Shown: positions 26,772 to 35,544 of the stretch, in pieces
How the letters are laid out: every line of letters starts with the position of its first letter
How positions within the stretch are numbered: the first letter of the stretch is position 1
Source: Psychromonas sp. psych-6C06
GTDB lineage: Bacteria; Pseudomonadota; Gammaproteobacteria; Enterobacterales; Psychromonadaceae
Reading direction: 5' to 3'
DNA length: 64,000 nucleotides
Assembly (NCBI RefSeq): GCF_002835465.1
Contig: NZ_PIZM01000002.1
Coordinates: 548,398-612,397, forward strand
Position numbers and translations under genes: made by a program
Notes under the pieces: model-generated
Told to the model about the DNA's origin: nothing
The model's input: the letters and a program-made list of their open reading frames with translations, nothing else
Database searches by the model: none

Positions 26772-28970
26772 TTATGCGTAATGTTTCAATAAACTCGGTA
26801 AATCAAGAATTAATGCAATTCCCCCATCACTGGTGATAGTTGCACCAGCCATACCAGGTGTTCCTGACAGTAGTTTATCTAGTGCTTTGATAACCACTTC
26901 CTCTTGACCTAATAAAGCATCAACTACAAAGGCAACTTGTTGTATGCCTAATTGCACAATAACCACATGCCCAACGCCAGTCCCTTTTTCAACAGCAGGC
27001 TTATTAGGCGCGAGCCAATCACTTAAATAGAACAATGGAATTGCTCTATCACGGATAACAATAGTTAGTTGGTTATTAACAAGATTTGTTTTACTTAAAT
27101 CCAGATGGAAAATTTCATTAACATTTGTGAGTGGTAATGCAAATGTCTGTTCAGAAACAACAATCATCAACGTTGGTAGAATAGCTAAGGTTAATGGAAC
27201 TTTAATCTCTAAACGAGTCCCTTTACCTAATTCTGAATCAATTGATATCGACCCGTTAAGCTTAGTAATACCTGTTTTCACAACATCCATTCCAACACCA
27301 CGGCCAGAAATATCTGAAATTTCAACTTTAGTTGAGAAACCCGGTGCAAAAATCAAAGAGTATGCATCTCGATCACTCATTCGATCAGCACCATCTTGAT
27401 CGAGAATACCTTTATCCATTGCGATCTGTTTTAGTTTGTTTGCATCCATCCCTGCACCATCATCTTCAATAACGAGCAATATATGATCGCCTTCTTGAGA
27501 TGCAGAAAGTAAAACTCGGCCCTCTTTATCTTTACCTGATTGCATACGTATATTTGGCATCTCTATGCCATGATCGACAGAGTTTCTTACTAAATGCACT
27601 AATGGATCAGCAAGAGCTTCCACTAAATTTTTATCAAGATCAGTTTCTTCTCCGACTAACTCTAAACGAATATTTTTCCCAAGTGTTCTCGCTAAATCAC
27701 GGACAACACGCGGGAACTTACCAAATACTTTTTTGATCGGCTGCATACGGGTTTTCATCACCGAGCCCTGCAGGTCACCAGTAACAATATCGAGATTAGC
27801 TACCGCTCTTGAGATCTCTTCATCTTCTGAAGTCGATTCCAAGCTAACAAGACGGTTTCTAACTAATACCAGCTCACCAACCATATTCATGATTTCATCA
27901 AGAATTGCTGTATCGACGCGCACTGTAGGTTCAGCCTTAGCAACGGCAGCTTTCGGAGGAGCTTTAGGTGCAGCAGCCGCTGGCATTGCTTTTTGAGCAG
28001 GCTCAGCTTTTGGCTTAGCAACAGGTTGTGGAGCAGGATCAGGTTTAGCGACCTCCGCGATAGGCTGAGGGGCAACAGGTTCAGTAGTTTTACCTGTTTG
28101 CGCACTTTTTCCTTCACCATGTAACTCATCTAATAGAGATTCAAATTCATCATCTGTAATTTCATCACCATCAGTGGCGAGCAAAGACTCTGGAGAAGCA
28201 TCGGGTGTTCCACTATGCGCCCCTTTCCCATGTAATTCATCTAATAAAGATTCAAACTCATCATCATTAATTTCATCAATGCTTGTAGAAGATTTCTCGA
28301 CCGATGCATCAGGGACTGAATGTTTTCCTGCACCGTGTAATTCATCCAATAAAGATTCAAATTCATCTTCACTTATCTCTGCATTTTCAGCACTTGCTGG
28401 CTGAGCTTCAACTTTAGAGCCTGATTGTGCATGTAGTTCATCTAATAGCGCATCAAATTCAAATTCATCGATTTCATCATTGACCTCTGTAGATTCAACA
28501 ACAGGCTCAGGCTCAGCGGCAACTTCCACAATAGGTTCAGGGACAGTTTCCTCTGCTTCAGCGACAGCTGCCTCAGCAGATTCAGGTTTACTTAAACGGT
28601 GTAATTCAGAAACAATATCCGCAGGGGCGGCCATAACATCTTCGCCATTTTGAACAGCTTGAAATTGTTCGTTTATAACATCTAACGCAGCTAAGATGGT
28701 ATCCATGAGCGATGAGCTAACAGAACGATTTTTCTGACGCAAACAGTCAAAAACATTTTCTGCACCATGGCATGTTTCGACCAATTCAGTAAGAGAAAGA
28801 AATCCTGCGCCACCTTTTACAGTATGGAATCCACGGAAAATGGCATTAAGTAACTCGGCATCATCGGGATTATTTTCCAATTCAACCAATTGCTCAGATA
28901 GCAATTCTAAAATCTCTCCTGCTTCAACTAAAAAGTCCTGCAGAATCTCTTCATCTACTTCAAATGTCAT
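26772..28970 (-). CDS. cheA: Chemotaxis histidine kinase CheA with four-repeat linker
   Basis: 732 aa. HPt domain at ~1-105 with phospho-acceptor His49 in IFRGFHTVKGGAGFL. A long acidic linker (~130-345) has no clear P2 CheY-binding fold but four copies of an EFESLLDELHG-type motif at ~170-180, 202-213, 237-248 and 274-285. A Pro/Ala-rich stretch follows. Then the dimerisation helices (DEIMNMVGELVLVRNRL), HATPase domain (VHLVRNSVDHGIEMP, DDGAGMD, DISGRGVGMDVVK) and C-terminal CheW-like domain (VPLTLAILPTLMIVV, LPLTNVNEIFHL). In Vibrio the corresponding linker region is the part recognised by ParP. Confidence 0.97.
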   Translation of the reverse strand: MTFEVDEEILQDFLVEAGEILELLSEQLVELENNPDDAELLNAIFRGFHTVKGGAGFLSLTELVETCHGAENVFDCLRQKNRSVSSSLMDTILAALDVINEQFQAVQNGEDVMAAPADIVSELHRLSKPESAEAAVAEAEETVPEPIVEVAAEPEPVVESTEVNDEIDEFEFDALLDELHAQSGSKVEAQPASAENAEISEDEFESLLDELHGAGKHSVPDASVEKSSTSIDEINDDEFESLLDELHGKGAHSGTPDASPESLLATDGDEITDDEFESLLDELHGEGKSAQTGKTTEPVAPQPIAEVAKPDPAPQPVAKPKAEPAQKAMPAAAAPKAPPKAAVAKAEPTVRVDTAILDEIMNMVGELVLVRNRLVSLESTSEDEEISRAVANLDIVTGDLQGSVMKTRMQPIKKVFGKFPRVVRDLARTLGKNIRLELVGEETDLDKNLVEALADPLVHLVRNSVDHGIEMPNIRMQSGKDKEGRVLLSASQEGDHILLVIEDDGAGMDANKLKQIAMDKGILDQDGADRMSDRDAYSLIFAPGFSTKVEISDISGRGVGMDVVKTGITKLNGSISIDSELGKGTRLEIKVPLTLAILPTLMIVVSEQTFALPLTNVNEIFHLDLSKTNLVNNQLTIVIRDRAIPLFYLSDWLAPNKPAVEKGTGVGHVVIVQLGIQQVAFVVDALLGQEEVVIKALDKLLSGTPGMAGATITSDGGIALILDLPSLLKHYA

Positions 28971-28981
28971 TTTCCGTTTCC

Positions 28982-29740
28982 TTAAAATCCTAAGCTAGAA
29001 AGTAAATCATCAACATCATCCTGCCCATTGACTACATCATCACGCTCTTCTGCGTTCATGATTGGGCCTTCCGCTTCAATATCTTTCTTAACACTTTCAT
29101 TTTCTAGTGTTGTGTCAACCGCTTGTTCATCAGAACTACACACTTTTAAAATGCCAACAAGCTTTAACTCAATCTCTTGCACAAGTTCAATGACCCGTCT
29201 TATCATCTGCCCAGTTAAATCTTGAAAATCTTGAGCCATTAAAATATCGGTTAATGAACTACGCAGGTTCTCTGCACTTAATGATGAATCACTAATTAGA
29301 CCATCGATTTGATGGCAGAGTTTTTTAAAGTCCCCTAATGCCAGATCACGTTTCATCAGGCTTTGCCAATTAGGCTTCACATTCTCAAGATCGGTAATTA
29401 ACTTATCAGCAATGGGTAAACAATTATCGACTGCATCCATGGTTTTATTCGCGGCCTTGTCAGTCATCTCGATAACATAATTTAAACGGTGTTTTGCATC
29501 GGGAATATCATGTCCCGCCATATCGATTAGTCGGGTATCATTCTGAAAACTAAGCAAAGTATCGTGAAGTTCACGTGTTAGCTCACCTACTTTATCAAAA
29601 ACTTTACCGTCACTTGATGTGGTATCGTAGGCATTTTCAACGATTTCATTTGCTTCACTTATCTCATTAGCTTCCAAGTGAGCAACTAACGCTTTAGCTT
29701 GTGATAATGAGAGTAGTGGCACGTTTTGATCGGCCATCAT
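28982..29740 (-). CDS. cheZ: CheY-P phosphatase CheZ
   Basis: 252 aa, helical throughout. The phosphatase motif ILMAQDFQDLTGQMIRRVIELVQEIE contains the catalytic Gln (in LTGQ). The extreme C-terminus DDVDDLLSSLGF is the CheY-P docking helix, after an acidic linker. CheZ dephosphorylates CheY-P. It starts 9 bp after cheY. Confidence 0.96.
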   Translation of the reverse strand: MMADQNVPLLSLSQAKALVAHLEANEISEANEIVENAYDTTSSDGKVFDKVGELTRELHDTLLSFQNDTRLIDMAGHDIPDAKHRLNYVIEMTDKAANKTMDAVDNCLPIADKLITDLENVKPNWQSLMKRDLALGDFKKLCHQIDGLISDSSLSAENLRSSLTDILMAQDFQDLTGQMIRRVIELVQEIELKLVGILKVCSSDEQAVDTTLENESVKKDIEAEGPIMNAEERDDVVNGQDDVDDLLSSLGF

Positions 29741-29749
29741 GTACTCCTT

Positions 29750-30133
29750 CTAGCCTAAGCGTTCAAATACTTTATCTAGCTTCTCTTTTAACGTGCCTGC
29801 AGTGAAGGGTTTAACAATATAACCATTTACGCCGGCTTGTGCTGCTTCGATAATCTGTTCTCGCTTAGCTTCAGCAGTCACCATTAACACTGGAAGATGC
29901 TTTAATTTAGGGTCTTTGCGAATCTCTTTTAATAGATCAATCCCTTGCATAATAGGCATATTCCAATCCGTTACCACAAATTCGAAATCCCCCTCTTTAA
30001 GCATCGGCAAGGCAGTATTACCATCATCAGCCTCAAAGGTATTTGTAAAACCAAGATCTCTTAATAAGTTCTTGATTATTCTTCGCATTGTTGAAAAGTC
30101 ATCAACAATTAACACTTTCATATTTCTATCCAA
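29750..30133 (-). CDS. cheY: Chemotaxis response regulator CheY
   Basis: 127 aa single receiver domain. [23 protein letters not shown], phospho-acceptor Asp ~56 in [20 protein letters not shown] (Thr switch) and [11 protein letters not shown] (Lys) are present. CheY-P binds FliM/FliN and changes rotation direction. The likely start is TTG at 30131-30133, because AGGGGA lies 5 nt before it; the in-frame ATG four codons later has no spaced ribosome-binding site. It heads the che part, 155 bp after fliA. No sigma-28 or sigma-54 element was recognised in that gap. Confidence 0.97.
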   Translation of the reverse strand: MDRNMKVLIVDDFSTMRRIIKNLLRDLGFTNTFEADDGNTALPMLKEGDFEFVVTDWNMPIMQGIDLLKEIRKDPKLKHLPVLMVTAEAKREQIIEAAQAGVNGYIVKPFTAGTLKEKLDKVFERLG

Positions 30134-30288
30134 AACGTTCCCCTAAGTAAAAACTGAATTTTGTTTTTATCTACTTGAAATAAATATAAGTAAATATTCA
30201 AAAAAGGCACAATTATAAATTGTTATTTTTTTTCTTCTTGAGCCAAGTGTGACTCATCTCTTATCAAAACATCTATTTTGCGTATTAT

Positions 30289-30993
30289 CTAAGCTGTTTG
30301 AGCTTTTGCTTTTAAACGATGTAGTGCTTGTGAATGAATTTGGCTAACCCTTGACTCACTGACATCAAGTACTAAACCTATCTCTTTAAGGTTTAGCTCT
30401 TCGTCATAATAGAGTGATAATACTAATGCTTCTCGCTCGGGTAGTTCTTTGATCATTGACACTAATTTATCTGAGAATTGTGCTTCACTCACTTCATTAA
30501 AAGTACAGTCGTGACTGACAGGCTCATTAGATAACCCTTCATCTGCTCCCGCTATATCTTCATAAGCAATAAGCTTGGCACAGTTAACATCACGAAGCAT
30601 ATGCTGATATTCAGGTAGTGTTAATGATAGTTCGGCGGCAACTTCTGCTTCTTTAGCATCACGTCCAGTACGTTTTTCAACTTCTGAAATAGCATTTGCA
30701 ATACTACGGCTATTTTTATGAACAGATCGTGGAACCCAATCTCCACGGCGCATTTCATCAAGCATAGCACCACGAATTCGAATGCCAGCAAAAGTTTCAA
30801 AGCTAGCTCCTTTACTAGCATCAAAATTCCTAGCTGCTTCCAATAAACCTATCATGCCGGATTGAATAAGGTCATCAACTAATACACTAGCTGGTAACCT
30901 TGCCATTAAATGATAGGCTATTTTCTGCACTAAATCGCTATGACGCTCAATGAGATCAGAAGTATTATTGTAATAGCCCTTGGTTTTAATCAC
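30289..30993 (-). CDS. fliA: Flagellar sigma factor FliA (sigma-28)
   Basis: 234 aa. Region 2: LIERHSDLVQKIAYHLMARLP, DLIQSGMIGLLEAARNFD, and GASFETFAGIRIRGAMLDEMRRGDWVPRSV. Region 4 has LPEREALVLSLYYDEELNLKEIGLVLDVSESRVSQIHSQALHRLK, the -35-binding helix-turn-helix. It directs late flagellar genes such as the flagellin at ~5.4-7.3 kb, whose two promoters match its consensus. It begins immediately after the flhG stop. Confidence 0.97.
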   Translation of the reverse strand: MIKTKGYYNNTSDLIERHSDLVQKIAYHLMARLPASVLVDDLIQSGMIGLLEAARNFDASKGASFETFAGIRIRGAMLDEMRRGDWVPRSVHKNSRSIANAISEVEKRTGRDAKEAEVAAELSLTLPEYQHMLRDVNCAKLIAYEDIAGADEGLSNEPVSHDCTFNEVSEAQFSDKLVSMIKELPEREALVLSLYYDEELNLKEIGLVLDVSESRVSQIHSQALHRLKAKAQTA

Positions 30994-31854
30994 CTATAAT
31001 TGCTCATCTACATTATTAAGTAATAATTTTTCGATAAAGAATTCTAAGTGCCCTCCTGGCTGATGTGGAATTGGCCAATCACAAGCTCTATTAGCAAGCG
31101 CTTTAAATGCCAGTGAAGCAGGGGTTTTAGGAAAAGCCTGTACGACCACTTTTTGCTTCCGTACAGCTTGACGGACATTACCATCAAACGGAATACAAGC
31201 TACGAGCTCTAATGACGCATCTAAGAACCGATCGGTTACACGAGTCAACTTAGTGAACAGATCTTGACCTTCTCGCAAGCTACGTACCATGTTGGCCACA
31301 ATCTTAAATTTGTAAACACCATTTTGTTTACTGAGTATTTTAATCAGTGCATAAGCATCAGTAATCGAAGTTGGCTCATCACATACCACCATTACCACGT
31401 CTTGTGCTGCTTGTGCGAAGCTGACTACCATATTTGAGATACCTGCTGCGGTATCAATTAAAAGCATATCAATCGGTGTCTGCAAGGCACTGAAAGCTTG
31501 AATAAGGCCAGCATGCTCAACATCGGTTAATTCAACCATTGATTGTGTACCTGATGTGGCAGGGATAATCATCACCCCTTCTGGGCCCTCAACAATTACC
31601 TCATCTAATGTACACTCACCAGATAATACATGCGATAAATTTTTGGTGACTCGAATTCCTAACAATACATCGACATTGGCAAGCCCTAAATCGGCATCAA
31701 GTACCATGACGCGTTTACCGCGTTGAGCAAGAGAAACAGCCATGTTAAGTGTTACGTTAGTTTTACCAACACCACCTTTACCACCGGTGATAGCCACCAC
31801 TTTCACCTGATTGTTTTTCATTCTTCTTAAACCACTTGCTTGGTCTGAAATCAT
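30994..31854 (-). CDS. flhG: Flagellar number regulator FlhG (FleN), MinD-like ATPase
   Basis: 286 aa. The N-terminal DQASGLRRM (residues 4-12) is the helix known to stimulate the FlhF GTPase. Deviant Walker A GGKGGVGKTNVTLNMA, VLDADLGLANVDVLLG and IDTAAGIS follow. FlhG limits polar flagella to one, partly through the FlrA/FleQ regulator. That regulator is not in this window. Lies 32 bp downstream of flhF in the flhA-F-G-fliA operon. Confidence 0.95.
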   Translation of the reverse strand: MISDQASGLRRMKNNQVKVVAITGGKGGVGKTNVTLNMAVSLAQRGKRVMVLDADLGLANVDVLLGIRVTKNLSHVLSGECTLDEVIVEGPEGVMIIPATSGTQSMVELTDVEHAGLIQAFSALQTPIDMLLIDTAAGISNMVVSFAQAAQDVVMVVCDEPTSITDAYALIKILSKQNGVYKFKIVANMVRSLREGQDLFTKLTRVTDRFLDASLELVACIPFDGNVRQAVRKQKVVVQAFPKTPASLAFKALANRACDWPIPHQPGGHLEFFIEKLLLNNVDEQL

Positions 31855-31886
31855 ATTACACTCATCTAAATCGTTAATTTAAAATT

Positions 31887-33347
31887 CTATTCGTTGTCAA
31901 AGGTACTAAACCATTGATGCTGTTCTTGCTCGAAAATCTCATTCATCATGGTTAATGTACCCGCTATTAAGTTTTCAACACTAGCAATCTCAATATCTTC
32001 AGGAACGCGTTGCCCAGTTGTCACGTAACTAATGGGTAAAGCATGTTGCATAGTGACACTTAGTAATTCACCTAGGCCAATACTTTCATCTACTTTAGTT
32101 AATATACACCCAGCAAGCGGAATTCGCTTAAAGTGTGCCATCGCCTCTTCAACAACACGACGCTGCGCTGTCGATGAAACCACTAGATAACTTTGAATAT
32201 TGACACGGCTATTACGCATCAATGTATCAAGCTGCTCCGATAAACGAATATCTCTCTGGCCCATCCCTGCAGTATCAATTAAGACCAAACGCTTTTCTCT
32301 AAATTGATATAAAATTTCCGATAATTCATCCGCATCTTTTGCAACCCTGACACTACACCCCATTATTTTCCCATAAGTAGCCAGCTGCTCGTGAGCACCA
32401 ATTCGATAAGTATCAGTGGTAATTAAAGCGACTTGGTCGGCACCATATTTCATTGCAAATTGAGCGGCTAGTTTAGCAATAGTAGTGGTTTTTCCTACGC
32501 CAGTAGGGCCTAATAATGCAATGGCGCCCCCCTGTGATAATATCTCATTTTTTCCAATATAGATCTTATCTTGCAATAATGCCTGAATATACTGCTGAAC
32601 TTCTGTCGAAGAGGCATCTTCTGGGATATAACTCGCAAGTTGATCGGCAATATCCTCCGAAAACCCCGCTTTAGTCAACCACTTAATGATCATTGCACGA
32701 ATCGGTTCTTTGCGTTCCATCTCTTGCCACATCAGCCCAGAAACTTGGTGTTCAAGTAATTTACGTAGTGATGCCACCTCAGCACCAATTTTAGCCATAT
32801 CAGTATTATCATTGCGTGAAGAGGGAGGTGCCTTACGAGGAATTCCAGCATTCACTTTGACGGGTTGTTCGCTTGATGTCCAATTCTGTTGCTCCGCAAG
32901 CGTTCTTGGACGGTTGCTTTTTGACACTTGCTCAGACACAGCAGAAAAAGCGGGTAACTCTTCTCGACTCGGGGCTGCGGGTTTAACGCTTTTTCTGGCT
33001 CTATTTTTAGCTTGTTGATTTTCAACCTTACCAAAAAATGAGTTTAATGATTTAGCAAAATCTTCACCGCTCTCTTTAGCACCATTACGGTGACTCTTCT
33101 GCAATTTCAGAGGGGCTTTTTCAGCGCGAGAAGAAAGCTGAACATTGTCATCTTGCAGACCATCAAAAGAATCCTCTTTTTTCTGCTTCGCTTCTGCTTG
33201 TTTTGCTTGGTAATCAACAGCCGCAACAATCTCAATGCCACCGACTACTTTTTTATTAGACATGATGACGGCATCAGGGCCTAACACCTCTTTTACCTCA
33301 ACCATTGCTGTGCGCATATCTTTTGCAAAAAAACGTTTAATTTTCAT
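31887..33347 (-). CDS. flhF: Flagellar placement GTPase FlhF (SRP type)
   Basis: 486 aa. N-terminal B domain (MKIKRFFAKDMRTAMVEVKEVLGPDAVIMSNKKV), then a variable basic/Ser/Gln-rich linker (~60-185). The NG GTPase has ALLGPTGVGKTTTIAKLAAQFA (G1), ITTDTYRIGAHEQL (G2), LIDTAGMGQRD (G3) and CILTKVDESIGLGELL (G4). It marks the cell pole for flagellar assembly. The gene follows flhA by 13 bp. Confidence 0.96.
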   Translation of the reverse strand: MKIKRFFAKDMRTAMVEVKEVLGPDAVIMSNKKVVGGIEIVAAVDYQAKQAEAKQKKEDSFDGLQDDNVQLSSRAEKAPLKLQKSHRNGAKESGEDFAKSLNSFFGKVENQQAKNRARKSVKPAAPSREELPAFSAVSEQVSKSNRPRTLAEQQNWTSSEQPVKVNAGIPRKAPPSSRNDNTDMAKIGAEVASLRKLLEHQVSGLMWQEMERKEPIRAMIIKWLTKAGFSEDIADQLASYIPEDASSTEVQQYIQALLQDKIYIGKNEILSQGGAIALLGPTGVGKTTTIAKLAAQFAMKYGADQVALITTDTYRIGAHEQLATYGKIMGCSVRVAKDADELSEILYQFREKRLVLIDTAGMGQRDIRLSEQLDTLMRNSRVNIQSYLVVSSTAQRRVVEEAMAHFKRIPLAGCILTKVDESIGLGELLSVTMQHALPISYVTTGQRVPEDIEIASVENLIAGTLTMMNEIFEQEQHQWFSTFDNE

Positions 33348-33360
33348 CTGTTATACCCAG

Positions 33361-35418
33361 CTATTGTCCAATAGAACTTATTATTTTTATCTGTTTATCA
33401 TCAGGAATTTCCTGATACGAGAGCACATGCAAACTTGGAATAGTATGTTTTACAAACTTAGACAAGGTGCCCCTTAATATGCCTGACGTCAGTAACACTG
33501 CAGCTTGACCAATCAATTCCTGTTGCTGGGATGCTTCAATCAACGAGCTTTGAATGCGTTCCGCAAGCCCAGGTTCAATACCAGCCCCCTCATTTCCTCC
33601 TGCCTGCATCGACTGATGCAATATTTGTTCCAACTCAGTTGATAGGGTTATTACTGGTAACTCAAGTTCATTGCCTATTATCTCTTGAACAATCATACGT
33701 TTAAGTGATATGCGGCAAGCGGCAGTGAGCACTTCTGCATCTTGGCTACGCGGTCCATAATCAACCAAGGTTTGTACGATAGTACGAATATCACGCACTG
33801 CAACATTTTCATTAAGTAAGCTTTGTAACACTTTTACAACGGTGCTTAATGAAAGAATCTCAGGTACTAATCCTTCAACTAATTTTGGATGTTTCTTAGC
33901 TAATAAATCTAGCAAACTTTGTGCTTCTTCATGACCTAATAACTGTGCTGCATTATTGCTTAATATTTGGCTTAGATGCGTTGCTACAACTGTTGCGGTA
34001 TCAACAACCGTGTAACCTAAAGCTTGCGCTTGTTCGCGTTGTGTTTCATCAATCCAAGTGGCTTCTAAACCAAAGGCGGGATCAATTCCCGCAACCCCAT
34101 CAATCGGACCAAAGACCTGACCAGGGTTAATCGCCATATCTTTATCATGATAGATATCAGCACTTCCACAGCCAACTCCCATCAGTGAAATATTATAATT
34201 ATTAGGTGATAAATCAAGGTTGTCGCGAATGTGCACAGGTGGAATTAAAAAGCCCATCTCCTGTGAGAGTTTCTTACGAACACCTTTGATTCTATCTAAC
34301 AGTTCACCACCTTGACTCTTATCTACCAACGGAATAAGTCGATAACCCACTTCTAACCCGATGGTATCGACACTGCGAACGTCATCCCAGCCTAGTTCTT
34401 TTACTTCAGCAGGTTCACCAGAAGTCGCTAATGCGCCCCCCTCTTCACCAGATTCTTCGTTTGCTTGCTGTTTTTTAACTCGGTTTAACTGCCAATAAGC
34501 ACCGCCAGCAGCAATACCACCAAGGGTAAGAAAAGCAAGGTGTGGCATACCTGGTACAATACCCATAATTAATAAAATACCAGCCGTGATCATCAACGCT
34601 TTTGGATCGTCAAACATTTGACCCAGCATACGTCCGCCCATATCAGCAGAGGTATTTTCACGCGTTACCGTAATCGCAGCCGCGATGGAAAGTAATAGTG
34701 AAGGTATCTGTGCGACTAAGCCATCACCAATTGTTAGTATCGTATAGATTTCAGCGGCTTCTGCCATCGGTAGATCATACTGCGCCATACCAATAATAAA
34801 ACCACCGATGATATTAATGAACAGGATCATAATACCTGCAATAGCATCACCTTTTACAAATTTACTCGCACCATCCATTGAGCCGTAAAAATCAGCCTCC
34901 ATGGTTACCTCTTCTCGGCGAGTACGCGCTTGCTCTTGGTCTATTAGCCCAGCATTCAAATCAGCATCAATGGCCATCTGTTTACCCGGCATTGCATCCA
35001 AGGTAAAGCGAGCACTAACTTCTGATATTCGTCCTGCACCTTTAGTAATTACCACGAAGTTAATGATCATCAAAATTAAGAAAACAATTAAACCAACCGC
35101 TAAGTTACCACCTATAACAACCGAGCCAAATGCTTCGATAACATGACCAGCGGCAGCGCCACCTTGATGGCCTTCTAACAATACGACACGTGTTGAGGCG
35201 ACATTAAGTGCTAAGCGCATTAACGTCGCGATCAGAAGTACAGTCGGGAAAGCAGCAAAATCGAGTGGTTTTTTAGTGTAGATAGAAACCAATAAGACCA
35301 CTAGTGCTAACGCAATGTTAAACGTAAAAAGCATATCCAACAGCAAGGTTGGCATCGGCAAAACAACCATCGCTAACGCGGCAAGCACCATGACAGGGGT
35401 GCCTATTCCGGTCAGCAT
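33361..35418 (-). CDS. flhA: Flagellar export gate protein FlhA
   Basis: 685 aa. About eight membrane helices in the first ~320 residues, with the FHIPEP signature RLALNVASTRVVLLEGHQGGAAAGHVIEAFG and the loop RFTLDAMPGKQMAIDADLNAGLID. The cytoplasmic domain (~340-685) includes VGYRLIPLVDKSQGGELLDRIKGVRKKL and DIRTIVQTLVDYG. It forms the export gate nonamer and docks substrate-chaperone complexes. The frame is open for ~24 codons upstream with no standard start codon, and the ATG has only a weak ribosome-binding site, so the N-terminus is slightly uncertain. A sigma-54 promoter lies 82 bp upstream. Confidence 0.95.
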   Translation of the reverse strand: MLTGIGTPVMVLAALAMVVLPMPTLLLDMLFTFNIALALVVLLVSIYTKKPLDFAAFPTVLLIATLMRLALNVASTRVVLLEGHQGGAAAGHVIEAFGSVVIGGNLAVGLIVFLILMIINFVVITKGAGRISEVSARFTLDAMPGKQMAIDADLNAGLIDQEQARTRREEVTMEADFYGSMDGASKFVKGDAIAGIMILFINIIGGFIIGMAQYDLPMAEAAEIYTILTIGDGLVAQIPSLLLSIAAAITVTRENTSADMGGRMLGQMFDDPKALMITAGILLIMGIVPGMPHLAFLTLGGIAAGGAYWQLNRVKKQQANEESGEEGGALATSGEPAEVKELGWDDVRSVDTIGLEVGYRLIPLVDKSQGGELLDRIKGVRKKLSQEMGFLIPPVHIRDNLDLSPNNYNISLMGVGCGSADIYHDKDMAINPGQVFGPIDGVAGIDPAFGLEATWIDETQREQAQALGYTVVDTATVVATHLSQILSNNAAQLLGHEEAQSLLDLLAKKHPKLVEGLVPEILSLSTVVKVLQSLLNENVAVRDIRTIVQTLVDYGPRSQDAEVLTAACRISLKRMIVQEIIGNELELPVITLSTELEQILHQSMQAGGNEGAGIEPGLAERIQSSLIEASQQQELIGQAAVLLTSGILRGTLSKFVKHTIPSLHVLSYQEIPDDKQIKIISSIGQ

Positions 35419-35499
35419 TTTTGATTTATTGAGCCAAAATGAGGCAAATAATGTATTAATGTGAGTAACCTGTATTTTTATTATGTATGTTTATTATGT

Positions 35500-35515
35500 A
35501 GCAAGCATCAGGCCA
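35500..35515 (-). promoter_or_regulatory. Sigma-54 (-24/-12) promoter of flhA-flhF-flhG-fliA
   Basis: On the minus strand this reads TGGCCTGATGCTTGCT, with GG-N10-GC spacing, TGGC at -24 and TTGCT at -12. It lies in the 126-bp gap between flhB and flhA. Predicted start of transcription is ~70 nt before the flhA ATG. In V. cholerae the flhA operon is likewise sigma-54-dependent. Confidence 0.78.
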
Positions 35516-35544
35516 TGTGCGGAAAAAATCATAAGAACTTGAAG

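Noticed and set aside
30134-30288. Sigma-28 promoter for cheY
   Set aside because: The nearest TTATC-type sequence lacks the correct partner at 15-nt spacing.
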